From Pirellulaceae bacterium (GTDB lineage: Bacteria > Planctomycetota > Planctomycetia > Pirellulales > Pirellulaceae), in assembly GCA_019636385.1 (NCBI GenBank), contig JAHBXT010000004.1, positions 775,098 through 839,097 on the forward strand: 64,000 nt of DNA, written 5' to 3'. This document shows, piece after piece, positions 36,436-45,563 of this stretch (its first letter is position 1; every line of letters begins with the position of its first letter). Position numbers and translations under genes: made by a program. The notes under the pieces were generated by a model that worked only from the letters and a program-made list of their open reading frames with translations, had not been told where the DNA came from and did not search any database.

Positions 36436-38674
36436 CCGTCACGATCACGCATTTGAAGGCCGGTGTCTTGGATTGCGGATCGAGAGTGCGGGGCACCAAC
36501 ACATTGGCTTCCGGGTAGTACATCAGCGCATTGCCGGGACGAATGTCGTCATAGGACCGCGCCAGGTAGCCAGCGATTCGGCCCACGCTGCTGGTGATCT
36601 CGACAGGTTGGTCCGGCTGCAGATTCAGCCGCCGCAGGTCGTCGGGATGAATCAAGATCAGATCTCGGCGCTCTTGACCGCGATACAAATCTTCCTCTTC
36701 GTACACGACGGTGTTGAACTGACCTTCGCTGCGCACCGTCATCAAGCGCAGTTGATCGACACCGATGGCGGCCAGTTCGGGGATGGGATGCGAATGAAAA
36801 ATTGCTCTTCCGTCTGGGGTCGAAAAACGCGGTTGATGTAAAATCCGACCGGTAATCTGAAATTCTTGCTTGGTCTGCCCGATCGACCCGATGGCTTGGT
36901 AGCCAGGCACAACCTGTCCGATCCACTGCCGAATCGTGTCGGACTGCTGCATGTCGGTCCACTGGATCGCCGCACTATCTCCCACCAGTCGCTGACCCAA
37001 CTCGGCCACTACCTGAATTTCGCTGCGCGGTCCGGGATAGCGCACTGGTCCACCATCGCTCAGACGCACAAAGTTGAACATCGACTCTTGCGTAGTCGGC
37101 TGCGGCTCTTCATCGCGCGGCAGCACGGGCAGAATCAACGTCTGATCCGCCAAGGCATGTACATGGCCCGTGTTGAGTGTCGTGCTGAGCGTAGCCAGCA
37201 ATCGCAATTGCCCCAGCGCCTGCTTGGCATAAGCAGCGTCTGGGTTCGATCCGTACAGATTGCCGCCTAAGCAAATGGCCGCCTGCGTTTGACCTGAGTG
37301 AGCGGCCTCCATGCAGGCCATCGTGTCCATGCCTGGCGAGGTGGGCAACGGCAATTGATAGTGCTGCTGGAGATTATTGAAGATTGCGTCTTTCAACTTG
37401 GGAGTGACGCCGACAGATCCCATTCCTTGAACGTTGGAGTGACCGCGAATAGGCATCAGCCCAGCACCAGACCGCCCTACCATGCCGCGCAGCAACGCCA
37501 GATTGACAATGGCCTCGACGTTTTCGACTCCATGCACATGGTGCGTAATGCCCATCGTCCAGCCAAAGATAGCGGCGCGGGACTGCGCGTACAATTCGGC
37601 AATTCGACGCATTTCTGCCTGCGTTACTCCACTGCGCTGCTCCAAGTCACTCCAGCGCAGCCCTTGTAAGTGCTGCACAAAATTCGCACCTCCGCTGGTG
37701 TGATTGGCGATGAACGCCTCGTCGGCAGCTCCACACTGGACAACGGCCTTAGCAATGCCGGTCAGCAGCGCTAAATCACCTCCAATGTGTGGTTGACAAT
37801 AGTGGCTGGCAATGGACGATCCGAACAACATGCTCCGCACATCGCTGGGAATACGGAATTTGACCATACCCAGCTCACGCACCGGATTGATCAAAATCAC
37901 TTGACCGCCACGGCGACGCAAATGCGTTAGTGACGTCAACAGACGCGGATGATTGCTGGCCGGATTACCTCCGATGATAAACGCCAGATCACAGTGCTCG
38001 ATATCCTCTAGCGTAACTGTGGCTGTGCCGGTACCCAAAGCCTTGTTCAGTCCAACGCCACTGGCCTGATGGCAATAGTAGCTGCAGTTATTGACGTTGT
38101 TCGTGCCGTACAGTCGCGCTACCAACTGCAACAAGAACCCGGCCTCATTGCTGCTGCGGCCGCTGAAGTACCAGAATGTTTGGTCAGGAGCCAGCGATTT
38201 CAGGGCATCCTCAATTCGCTGCATGGCCTCTCGCCAGGTCACCGGTCGAAAATGACTGGCACCGCGCGTATAGAGCACCGGCTGGATCAATCTGCCGGAT
38301 ATTTCTAATTGTCGGGACGACCAGCTCTGTAATTCCGCCACGCTGTTTTGCTGCCAAAATTCGGCGGTAATGGCCGGCTGCATATCCGACGCCATGGCCT
38401 GCATCGACTTCTTACAGACCTCAGGAAAGGCACCGCGCTCATTGACCATACCGCCCTTTTGACCACCCATTCCCAAAGCGCACGTCTTGCAGGCGTTCTT
38501 GCTGCGCAGGGCTTTGTAGAATTTCCACAGTCCGCCTGCTTGGCGTGCCTTGCGGATGGAATAACCGATGGCCGCCCAGCCACCGCCGTTGCCTACCTTG
38601 CGCATAGATCGTCGTCCAATTCTCAAAATCCCGCCCCATCGCGGTGTAGCCGCTATTCTAGGCGAGTGATCCAT
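36401..38674 (-). CDS. YdeP/FdhF-like molybdopterin oxidoreductase
   Basis: A 757-residue member of the FdhF/YdeP branch of the DMSO-reductase family. The N-terminal cluster region reads CKTCALGMGGQKGGMVNE, with a later cysteine in FPEVCKKS, so there is at most a reduced iron-sulfur motif compared with classical formate dehydrogenase. Pterin-binding stretches include FIIGGNPASNHPRL and MPIRGHSNVQGMGSVG, the latter typical of YdeP. There is no selenocysteine-type TGA in frame. The C-terminal domain contains the expected RRGQERRDLI-like segment. The physiological reaction of this branch is not settled. It ends in a 35-base convergent overlap with uppP, and repeat copies abut its start. Confidence 0.88.
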   Translation of the reverse strand: MDHSPRIAATPRWGGILRIGRRSMRKVGNGGGWAAIGYSIRKARQAGGLWKFYKALRSKNACKTCALGMGGQKGGMVNERGAFPEVCKKSMQAMASDMQPAITAEFWQQNSVAELQSWSSRQLEISGRLIQPVLYTRGASHFRPVTWREAMQRIEDALKSLAPDQTFWYFSGRSSNEAGFLLQLVARLYGTNNVNNCSYYCHQASGVGLNKALGTGTATVTLEDIEHCDLAFIIGGNPASNHPRLLTSLTHLRRRGGQVILINPVRELGMVKFRIPSDVRSMLFGSSIASHYCQPHIGGDLALLTGIAKAVVQCGAADEAFIANHTSGGANFVQHLQGLRWSDLEQRSGVTQAEMRRIAELYAQSRAAIFGWTMGITHHVHGVENVEAIVNLALLRGMVGRSGAGLMPIRGHSNVQGMGSVGVTPKLKDAIFNNLQQHYQLPLPTSPGMDTMACMEAAHSGQTQAAICLGGNLYGSNPDAAYAKQALGQLRLLATLSTTLNTGHVHALADQTLILPVLPRDEEPQPTTQESMFNFVRLSDGGPVRYPGPRSEIQVVAELGQRLVGDSAAIQWTDMQQSDTIRQWIGQVVPGYQAIGSIGQTKQEFQITGRILHQPRFSTPDGRAIFHSHPIPELAAIGVDQLRLMTVRSEGQFNTVVYEEEDLYRGQERRDLILIHPDDLRRLNLQPDQPVEITSSVGRIAGYLARSYDDIRPGNALMYYPEANVLVPRTLDPQSKTPAFKCVIVTVKPATAAPLNR

Positions 38675-38676
38675 CA

Positions 38677-38700
38677 GTAGCTACCGTCGCCAGACGGTGG
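38677..38700 (+). repeat. Dispersed hairpin repeat copy
   Basis: Starts GTAGCTACCGTCGCC and ends AGACGGTGG. ACCGTC and GACGGT pair perfectly around a GCCA loop. It begins two bases from the start codon of the minus-strand oxidoreductase, so it lies in that gene's leader. Confidence 0.7.
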
Positions 38701-38705
38701 GGTTT

Positions 38706-38729
38706 GTAGCTACCGTTACCAGACAGTGG
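38706..38729 (+). repeat. Dispersed hairpin repeat copy, tandem to the previous one
   Basis: Starts GTAGCTACCGTTACC and ends AGACAGTGG. It is the second of two copies five bases apart and differs at three positions, with a weaker stem. Confidence 0.65.
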
Positions 38730-38852
38730 ATTCAGGGGGGGACATGCGGGGCAGTTGCAAAACTAGGGATAGTGTGGCCAGGAAGCCGTAAACGCGTACG
38801 CCATGGCGCATTGAACTGCGATTAGTTCTGCCCTGGGCTGATAAAATCGTAA

Positions 38853-39104
38853 CCCGAAGCGTTAGCGAGGGAATATTGATTGCCCCTCGCTAACGCTCTC
38901 TGAACTTGCGCTCTTCGAACTTGCGCTCTTCATAATTAATGGCCAGGAAACGCACCATGAACTGGTTGTTCGTACTCGTACTCAGCCCCTGGCGGTACTC
39001 GTACTTCTACGCGAACAGTGCTTTTCGAGCACGAGCACCATTTCATTCATTGAGTACGAGCACGATTCCTGGCCAAAAAGCAATTTCAATACTAACGCTT
39101 CGGG
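38853..39104. repeat. Nested inverted-repeat element before pyrG
   Basis: Three inverted pairs are nested. CCCGAAGCGTTAG (38853-38865) matches CTAACGCTTCGGG (39092-39104). GGCCAGGAA (38941) matches TTCCTGGCC (39066-39074). TCGTACTCGTACTCA (38970-38984) matches TGAGTACGAGCACGA (39051-39065) with one mismatch. Separately, AGCGTTAGCGAGGG (38858-38871) and CCCTCGCTAACGCT (38884-38897) form a perfect 14-base hairpin. No open frame of interest lies inside. It accounts for most of the 610-base gap before pyrG and may be a MITE-like or palindromic repeat element. Confidence 0.6.
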
Positions 39105-39286
39105 TGGTGATAACTACCCTACGCTCGTCCATTTTGGTGATTCTCATCAGCCCAGTTCTACCCCGCGCCGGCCCACCATTTGTGCGCATCGAGTGTGCCC
39201 AGATCATCCTCGTTTAATTCTAACCTACCGCCATTTGGCACCGTTTGGCTTTGCAGTGGGGCAGTTGCCAGCTAAGATCAACGATT

Positions 39287-40930
39287 ATGACAAAACACAT
39301 CTTCGTAACCGGCGGCGTCGTTAGTTCTATCGGCAAGGGATTGACCAGCGCTTCGATCGGCATGTTGCTGGAAGCGCGTGGACTGCGCGTGCGGATGCAG
39401 AAGCTGGATCCGTATATCAATGTCGATCCGGGAACGATGAGCCCCTACCAGCACGGTGAAGTGTACGTGCTGGATGATGGTAGCGAGACCGATTTGGATT
39501 TGGGCCACTACGAGCGTTTCACGAACGCCCCGCTGACTCGCGATTCCAACTACACCACCGGGCAGATTTATTTGTCGGTGATTGAGAAGGAGCGGAAAGG
39601 CCAATTCCTGGGCAAGACCGTCCAGGTCATCCCGCACATTACCGACGAAATTAAGAGCGTCATCCGGAAAATTGGCCAGACAGACGTCGACGTCGTAATC
39701 ACTGAAATTGGTGGTACCGTCGGCGACATTGAGAGCTTGCCGTTCCTAGAGGCCATTCGGCAGTATCCGTTGGCGGCCGGTCGTGAAAACTGTCTGTTTA
39801 TCCATTTGACTTTGGTGCCCTATCTGAAGGCGGCTGGCGAACTGAAGACCAAGCCCACCCAACACTCGGTTGGCCAGCTTCGGCAGATCGGTATTCAGCC
39901 AGACATCTTGATCTGCCGTTGCGAACAATCGCTATCGCGCGACGAGCGCGAGAAGATTGCCCTGTTCTGTAACTTGGACCCCAAGGCGGTAATCGAAGAG
40001 CGTGACAAAGATTTTTCGATCTACGAAGTTCCGCTCAGCCTGGTCTCCAACGGTCTGGACGAATTGATTGTCAGTCGGCTGGGCCTGGCCGCCGGCACGC
40101 CCAACCTGGAGCCAATCAAAGAGATTCTGCATCGGCTACGCAATCCTCAGCATGAAATCAGCATTGCCGTCGTTGGCAAGTATGCCGAGCACAAGGACGC
40201 CTACAAGTCGATCTACGAAGCGCTGGATCACGCCGGCATTCATCACCGCGCGCAAATTCGCATCGGCCGCATTCAAAGTGAAGATATTGAAAACGAAGGC
40301 GCCGAAGTGTTGCTTTCGGGCTACGACGCCATTTTGGTTCCCGGTGGCTTCGGCGAGCGTGGCATTGACGGCAAATTGTCGACGATTCGCTACGCGCGAG
40401 AAAAGGGCATCCCCTTCTTTGGCATCTGCCTGGGCATGCAGTGCGCCGTGATCGAGTACGGCAGAAACGTAATGGGCCTTGAGGCCGCACATTCCACCGA
40501 GTTCGACAAGAACAGCCCGCATCCGGTGATCTGCCTGCTGAATGAACAGCGTGAGATAACGCACTTGGGCGGCACCATGCGCTTGGGCAGTCAAACCGCC
40601 AAGCTCCTGCACGGTTCGTTGGCTTGCAACGCCTATGGTCAAGTTGAAATTGCGGAGCGGCATCGCCATCGCTATGAATTCAATAACCAGTATCGCCAGC
40701 GATTTGAAGCCCACGGCTTCCGCTTTTCCGGCACCAATCCCGATGGCAGCTTGGTAGAAATTGTCGAACTGCCCGAGCACCCCTGGTTTCTAGCCGTTCA
40801 ATTCCACCCTGAATTCAAATCCAAACCCACGCAAGCCCACCCCCTGTTTGCCAGTTTCGTCCACGCTGCCATCGACCGCCGCTCCCGCCGCAACAAAGCA
40901 ACCGACTCTAATCAGCTGTTGCCGATGTAA
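39287..40930 (+). CDS. pyrG: CTP synthase
   Basis: A 547-residue glutamine-dependent CTP synthase, which converts UTP to CTP with ATP and glutamine in pyrimidine synthesis. The N-terminal synthase domain starts TKHIFVTGGVVSSIGKGLTS and contains QKLDPYINVDPGTMSP. The C-terminal glutaminase domain has the nucleophile in FFGICLGMQ and the His-Glu pair in FHPEFKSKP. The length is normal for the family. The open frame starts at 39245, but the ATG at 39287 gives the standard N-terminus. Confidence 0.97.
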   Translation: MTKHIFVTGGVVSSIGKGLTSASIGMLLEARGLRVRMQKLDPYINVDPGTMSPYQHGEVYVLDDGSETDLDLGHYERFTNAPLTRDSNYTTGQIYLSVIEKERKGQFLGKTVQVIPHITDEIKSVIRKIGQTDVDVVITEIGGTVGDIESLPFLEAIRQYPLAAGRENCLFIHLTLVPYLKAAGELKTKPTQHSVGQLRQIGIQPDILICRCEQSLSRDEREKIALFCNLDPKAVIEERDKDFSIYEVPLSLVSNGLDELIVSRLGLAAGTPNLEPIKEILHRLRNPQHEISIAVVGKYAEHKDAYKSIYEALDHAGIHHRAQIRIGRIQSEDIENEGAEVLLSGYDAILVPGGFGERGIDGKLSTIRYAREKGIPFFGICLGMQCAVIEYGRNVMGLEAAHSTEFDKNSPHPVICLLNEQREITHLGGTMRLGSQTAKLLHGSLACNAYGQVEIAERHRHRYEFNNQYRQRFEAHGFRFSGTNPDGSLVEIVELPEHPWFLAVQFHPEFKSKPTQAHPLFASFVHAAIDRRSRRNKATDSNQLLPM

Positions 40931-41123
40931 GCATCGCCGGGCCTTGCTGAGCCTTCCTCTGTTCTCAGAACGGGAATGCCGAAGCCTCTGATCAAGACTT
41001 GATTGCCTTTGTGTGCTGCCCAAAGTCTGAGTAGGCTCAACAACGATGTGATTTATTGCAAGGCAGATTGAGCTTTGGAATGGCAGAAAAGGTAGTCAGG
41101 CAGCGTCTACTTTGACTTCCGGG

Positions 41124-41197
41124 CGAACCAGTACTCAGCGGGTAGAGCAAGCGGCTGTTAACCGCTGGGTCGTAGATTTGAGCCCTACCGAAGGAGC
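41124..41197 (+). pseudogene. tRNA-Asn-like remnant (anticodon GTT)
   Basis: From TACTCAGCGGGTAGAG the D arm, the anticodon arm AAGCGGCTGTTAACCGCT with GTT at 41157-41159, the variable region GGTCGTAG and a T arm (GTAG..CCTAC) follow the normal tRNA-Asn pattern. The 3' strand of the acceptor stem (CGAAGGA) has no partner: the seven bases before the D arm read GAACCAG. The T-arm has lost one pair and its loop reads TTTGAGC rather than TTCGAGT. It is therefore probably a decayed or recombined tRNA gene rather than a working one. Confidence 0.65.
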
Positions 41198-41234
41198 TTT
41201 CGTCAAAGTTCGAACTTTGGCGACCAAAAGACTT

Positions 41235-41272
41235 AACGCCCGGCGTCGAGAGATCGACCGCCGGGCGTTTTT
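41235..41272 (+). terminator. Rho-independent terminator after the tRNA-like sequence
   Basis: AACGCCCGGCG and CGCCGGGCGTT form a perfect 11-base stem with a 13-base loop, followed by five T residues. It is well placed to end a transcript of the tRNA-like sequence. Confidence 0.8.
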
Positions 41273-41776
41273 CGTTTCTACCCAGTTTTTCGCGGGTTTC
41301 CAACGCTTTTCGCGGTTCGCCAGCCCAAACCGCCGCGCGCTCTGTTTGCAGAGAGATTTCCGACTCTCGAACGCAACCTTCAAGGTTGCACCCGCCGGTG
41401 CGAAAAAACGGTCCCGAACTCTCTTACTCTCTCTTTTCGGGGGCCTCCAGAGTTAACACAGAGTTCTCGTTCGAAGTCCGGATGAAACGGATTCGAACGA
41501 ACTTCCCAAGAGCTGACTGACGAACGTTAAGCCACCCGATAGAATGGGCGGTATTGGCAACCAAAATCTGCATTCCCAATTATTTGTGATGACCGAGCAC
41601 GCGTTTACGAGCCACGATGAACAACTAGAACCTTCTGCACCACGAAGTGCTTACGAAACATCTTTTCGAGGATACCGGAAGGGGGCGTTCAAATGTGAGC
41701 ATCAAAAGATCACGAGGGCGAGCCTTTCTCTTATGTGGATGCTCGAGTCTCACATTCGTTTTGACGGGAGCGAATA

Positions 41777-42982
41777 GTGTCCCCCAACAATCACAATGCT
41801 ACAGACGCGGCGCTGGGATATTATTACCAAGGCATGTATGCACTGAGCCTCTTGTTGAACGCAAATGATGATGCATGCGTCAGCATCGAAACTGCAGATG
41901 ATGTTACGCTGGAAGACGGTATGACACATCTACACCAGTTGAAGCATTCTCTATGTCCAACTTCTCCGCTAACAATATCAACAGATGCCTTCTGGAAGAC
42001 ACTAAAGGTCTGGAGCGACAATTCAAGATCCCCCAACGAAAGTTTGATACTAGCGACCTGCGCGACAATCGGAGTGGACTGCCCGCTACAAGAATTGACC
42101 TCCAAGGAAATTCCCAGATCAAAACAAGTGATTGATTTTATCTCGAATGAAGCGATACGGGTCCGAATTGCAAGAGATACAGCAAAAAAAGCTGGAAAGC
42201 CACTTCCTTACCAAAAACGAGCTCCTGGCTGCGAAGCTTGGCTTGCTCTAGAGAATGACTCGCAACAAATGTTCTTGGATCGAGTCTTGCTCGTGCCTTC
42301 GATTCCAAACGCAGCAGATATCCCAAACACCATTAGTACACAACTCCGAAGCGCAGTAAGGCCTGAAGTCCGTTCCCGACTTGTTGAACGATTGCTTGAG
42401 TGGTGGGATCGCCAAGTCGTTCTTTCGATGCTGAGAAAACGCGACCGACGGCTTTCTAAGTTGGAGCTGCAATCGCAAATAGGCAACTTGATTATCGAAC
42501 ATTCTGATTTTTCGTTACCCGTCGATTTTGCTCGCTTGAAGCCTGACGATCTTAAAGCCGAGATGACAGGCGTAATGGTTGAACAAATCGAATTGGTTGA
42601 TGGTGGTGAGTCTCGCACGACTAGGGCTGCTATCGCTAGATGGAGGGTGCGAGTACAGCGTGAAAAGTGGCTTAATGATAATTTTGCTATTGCCACGGAG
42701 CTCGACGCGTTTGATTCGCTGTTGGTTGAACGTTGGCAAGACAGGCATGGTCCAATGCAGGATGACTGCAAAGGACGATGTGCAGAGGAATGTTCGCGTC
42801 GTGGCAGAGAGTTGCTCGACTGGTCACATCTGACAGCACACACAGAAAGCATATCGATCCGACCGATGTTTTCGCATGAATTCTTGGTTCAAGGGACTTA
42901 CCAACAGCTGTCGGACGAAAAACGCGTTGGCTGGCATCCAAATTACTTAGCATTGCTTAGTCTTGGCAGAAAGGAGGCTTGA
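41777..42982 (+). CDS. ABC-3C system effector with nuclease-like N-terminal domain
   Basis: A 401-residue protein starting at a GTG with GGGAG seven bases before it. The N-terminal ATDAALGYYYQGMYALSLLL, then SIETADDVTLEDG and HLHQLKHS, form the pattern of a PD-(D/E)XK nuclease domain like those in Cap4/DUF4297 proteins, with E38, D41-D42 and Q54-x-K56 as likely catalytic positions. The remainder (about 150-401) reads as the C-terminal domain seen in ABC three-component conflict systems. The gene ends 2 bases before the middle-component start. In such systems the effector is thought to act on nucleic acid when the ATPase senses infection. GC content appears lower than in the core genes. Confidence 0.72.
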   Translation: MSPNNHNATDAALGYYYQGMYALSLLLNANDDACVSIETADDVTLEDGMTHLHQLKHSLCPTSPLTISTDAFWKTLKVWSDNSRSPNESLILATCATIGVDCPLQELTSKEIPRSKQVIDFISNEAIRVRIARDTAKKAGKPLPYQKRAPGCEAWLALENDSQQMFLDRVLLVPSIPNAADIPNTISTQLRSAVRPEVRSRLVERLLEWWDRQVVLSMLRKRDRRLSKLELQSQIGNLIIEHSDFSLPVDFARLKPDDLKAEMTGVMVEQIELVDGGESRTTRAAIARWRVRVQREKWLNDNFAIATELDAFDSLLVERWQDRHGPMQDDCKGRCAEECSRRGRELLDWSHLTAHTESISIRPMFSHEFLVQGTYQQLSDEKRVGWHPNYLALLSLGRKEA

Positions 42983-42984
42983 CC

Positions 42985-43473
42985 ATGGCCACAAAATCAG
43001 TTGACACGTTTGCGCACACCAATCCCGCATTCTGCGCGCTTGTATTGCGTGCGTTCGTTGAGGGCTACCAAAAATCTGATGCCAGGGGCGTGCTTCTCCC
43101 ACTGATGCTGCTGCCTCTTCCTGTCATACTGTCCAATGACCTAGCATCTACCTTTGACGGCACCAATAGTCGTACAGGACTCATTACATGGACTGGTCGA
43201 AACCCTGAGCTTATCCTTTCGTTGCCGTATTACGTAGACGGATCGGCCCAGCTCTCAAGGGAAGCCCTACTCTTTGCGGTGACGTACAAAGTGCTAAAAC
43301 TTAACAATAACGGACGAATCGAAACCGACGAAACCGGCCTCAGGCGGAAATTACGCACGCCAGCTTCGGATTCAAAAGGGAAGGCGTTTTTGCACTCGCG
43401 AACTTTTGGGAAGTGGCTCGGCGACACTGGGTCTTTAGAAACAATATTCGCCTGCTTGGGGATCAAGTCATGA
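42985..43473 (+). CDS. ABC-3C system middle component
   Basis: A 162-residue protein. FAHTNPAFCALVLRAFVEGY near the start, followed by LPLMLLPLPVILS, is the recognisable middle-component pattern of three-component ABC systems. The strong AAAGGAGG site sits about eight bases before the ATG at 42985. The stop overlaps the ATPase start (ATGA), so the three genes form one operon. It probably bridges the effector and the ATPase. Confidence 0.75.
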   Translation: MATKSVDTFAHTNPAFCALVLRAFVEGYQKSDARGVLLPLMLLPLPVILSNDLASTFDGTNSRTGLITWTGRNPELILSLPYYVDGSAQLSREALLFAVTYKVLKLNNNGRIETDETGLRRKLRTPASDSKGKAFLHSRTFGKWLGDTGSLETIFACLGIKS

Positions 43474-45398
43474 CGCGGGTGCAAATCAAATCCATCTATT
43501 TGTACAGCCATCATGGCGAACGGATATCCGTCGACTTTGATCCTTCTAGTGTCAATATCTTGGTTGGTGTTTCTTACGCGGGCAAATCCTCGCTGATTGA
43601 AATAGTTGATTACTGCTTGGGTTCAACAGAGTGCCATATACCAGGAGTTGTTCGAGAGGCATCGTCTTGGGTGGGAGTACATTGGCAGAATGGAAGGTCT
43701 GAGATTCTTGTTCTGCGACGCGTCCCATCTCCCTCAAAGCAATCGAGCGAGGAAGTTTTTTTTGCAGTTGGAGCATCGATAGAAATACCTGAAAATGCCT
43801 CCCAGATAACGCCAAACACAAATCGAGATGGTGGCCTCCGGCAATTTGAGCAATGCTTGTACTTGGGTGAGGTTGATGGTGAAACGTTCACAGATCGAGA
43901 GAGTGTTCGGATTTCTCTTCGCAATGCCACTCCATACTTGTTTCAAAGCGATGACGTAATCATCAATAAAACCACACTGCTACGAGGCACGAACGATGAA
44001 AGGCGAATATCGATTGCGGACTCGCTTCCATACTTCCTGGGTGCTGTGGATGAGTCTACAGCGCAGGCAGAAGCAAAACTTAAGCAAATTAAATCACGGA
44101 TCGAAAAAGAGACTAGGAAGGCGGACGCCGCTGAGCGGCTAATTGGACAAGAAAGAGATCGATCGCTTTCATTGTTGTCAGAAGCTGCTCAATTGCAAAT
44201 GATCGAACCAGTCGCATCCGATGCTTCTCAGGACCAAATAACTGAGAATTTAATCACAGTATCTAACTGGACAAATTCCCCTTCAACCTATGGAGAGGAA
44301 GATCAGCTGAACGAGTTGTACCGGCAAGAGCAAGAACTTCGGCAAAAGTATGCCGTTCTTCGCCGCCAACTTAACGATGCCGATTTTGCGATAGAATCAG
44401 CCACAAACTATTCTGGCACAGTTCAACGCCAAACGTCGAAACTTGATGTTGTGAGTTTCTTCCGGCCTAACGCGCGAAGTCAATCCTGTCCCCTATGCGA
44501 GTCACAACTTTCTGAAAAGACTGCACAACTAAGTGCTATTGATTCTGCTCTTGCGCAACTCAAAAGAGAACTTGCCGATGTTGAAATAGATCGACCAAAG
44601 ATTGACAAATTCGTTATGCGAACGAGCGAGGACCTGAGAAATATTGGCGAACAATTGGAGATCGTTCGCGCGAGAATTGCTGCGGTAATAAGAGAGTCCG
44701 AAGATACTGCCGACCGACTTAGCCAAGACGATCGACGACTGCGGGTATCGGGCAGGGTTAGCTACTATTTGGAAGATCGACTCAGTGCTGGAATAGCGGT
44801 TGATAGATCCGGGATTGAAAAACTCCAATCAGAATTAGAAGAATTAGTAAAGATTGCTAATCCCGAAGCAAAGGCAGAGAGGATTGATGCACTCCAGAGC
44901 CAAGTTTCGATTTATGCGAGTGCGTTGCTTAAACGGCTACCGTTCGACCCCAACTACCGGGATAGCCAAATTGCCTTCAATGTTCGCGGCTTAAGTATAC
45001 GCTTTATACTCGGGCCACGATTAATGCAGATGCGGGATATTGGTGGTGATGAAAGCTATTTGAGTGGACATGTTGCTACGCTATTGGCATTGCATCGAGT
45101 TTTTGCCGAAGGCAATCGCCCTGTACCGGGCGTAATCATTTTTGATCAGTTGAGCAGGCCATTTTTTCCTGCAGATAAATTTCAGGGCGAAGTGGAAGTT
45201 AAAAACGATGATCGTTCTGACCTGAAGCAGTACTTCGACGTTCTATTCGATGAGGTGGAGCTTCAAAAATCCTTGCAAGTGATCGTCTTAGAACACGCAC
45301 TATTTGCAGATGACGCTAGATACAGCTCGGCCGTTAAACGTCGCTGGAATAACGAATCTCGATTGATCCCTTCTGACTGGCCGCGTGTTACCGAATAA
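43470..45398 (+). CDS. ABC-3C system ATPase (DUF3732, Rad50-like)
   Basis: A 642-residue ABC-type ATPase from the ATG at 43470, overlapping the middle-component stop. Walker A is G33-V-S-Y-A-G-K39-S40, followed by SLIEIVDYCLG, as in DUF3732. A long coiled-coil region spans about 210-470. It contains a C340-P-L-C343 zinc-hook-like pair, as in Rad50. The signature region SYLSGHVATLLALHRV and a Walker B-like VIIFDQ (D559) are near the C-terminus. It probably acts as a sensor or DNA-binding motor in a defence system. Confidence 0.82.
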   Translation: MTRVQIKSIYLYSHHGERISVDFDPSSVNILVGVSYAGKSSLIEIVDYCLGSTECHIPGVVREASSWVGVHWQNGRSEILVLRRVPSPSKQSSEEVFFAVGASIEIPENASQITPNTNRDGGLRQFEQCLYLGEVDGETFTDRESVRISLRNATPYLFQSDDVIINKTTLLRGTNDERRISIADSLPYFLGAVDESTAQAEAKLKQIKSRIEKETRKADAAERLIGQERDRSLSLLSEAAQLQMIEPVASDASQDQITENLITVSNWTNSPSTYGEEDQLNELYRQEQELRQKYAVLRRQLNDADFAIESATNYSGTVQRQTSKLDVVSFFRPNARSQSCPLCESQLSEKTAQLSAIDSALAQLKRELADVEIDRPKIDKFVMRTSEDLRNIGEQLEIVRARIAAVIRESEDTADRLSQDDRRLRVSGRVSYYLEDRLSAGIAVDRSGIEKLQSELEELVKIANPEAKAERIDALQSQVSIYASALLKRLPFDPNYRDSQIAFNVRGLSIRFILGPRLMQMRDIGGDESYLSGHVATLLALHRVFAEGNRPVPGVIIFDQLSRPFFPADKFQGEVEVKNDDRSDLKQYFDVLFDEVELQKSLQVIVLEHALFADDARYSSAVKRRWNNESRLIPSDWPRVTE

Positions 45399-45563
45399 TC
45401 TAGAGTTGAGATTAATTCAACTGTGCAACTCTATGCTTAGTTATGAGGCAGGAAATCGATCCGGCTTGTGAATTAGGCTTATTCCAGCGAATAGTTTGCC
45501 TGACCCATATACCTATTCAGTTGACTGGACCACGTTCCAATTTTCAGGCTGCAAAAATGCAAT

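Larger units (their letters stand above)
40931..41776. other. Gene-poor junction between pyrG and the accessory region
   Basis: About 850 bases. It holds the tRNA-Asn-like remnant and terminator listed separately, a 16-base palindrome CAAAGTTCGAACTTTG at 41204-41219, and a small hairpin (CAACCTT and AAGGTTG) near 41380. The open frames at 41544-41777 have no recognisable family and were not called. Confidence 0.5.

Noticed and set aside
41544..41868. Open frames directly upstream of the ABC-3C operon
   Set aside because: No recognisable domain; one overlaps the operon start in another frame. A leader gene cannot be excluded but is not supported.
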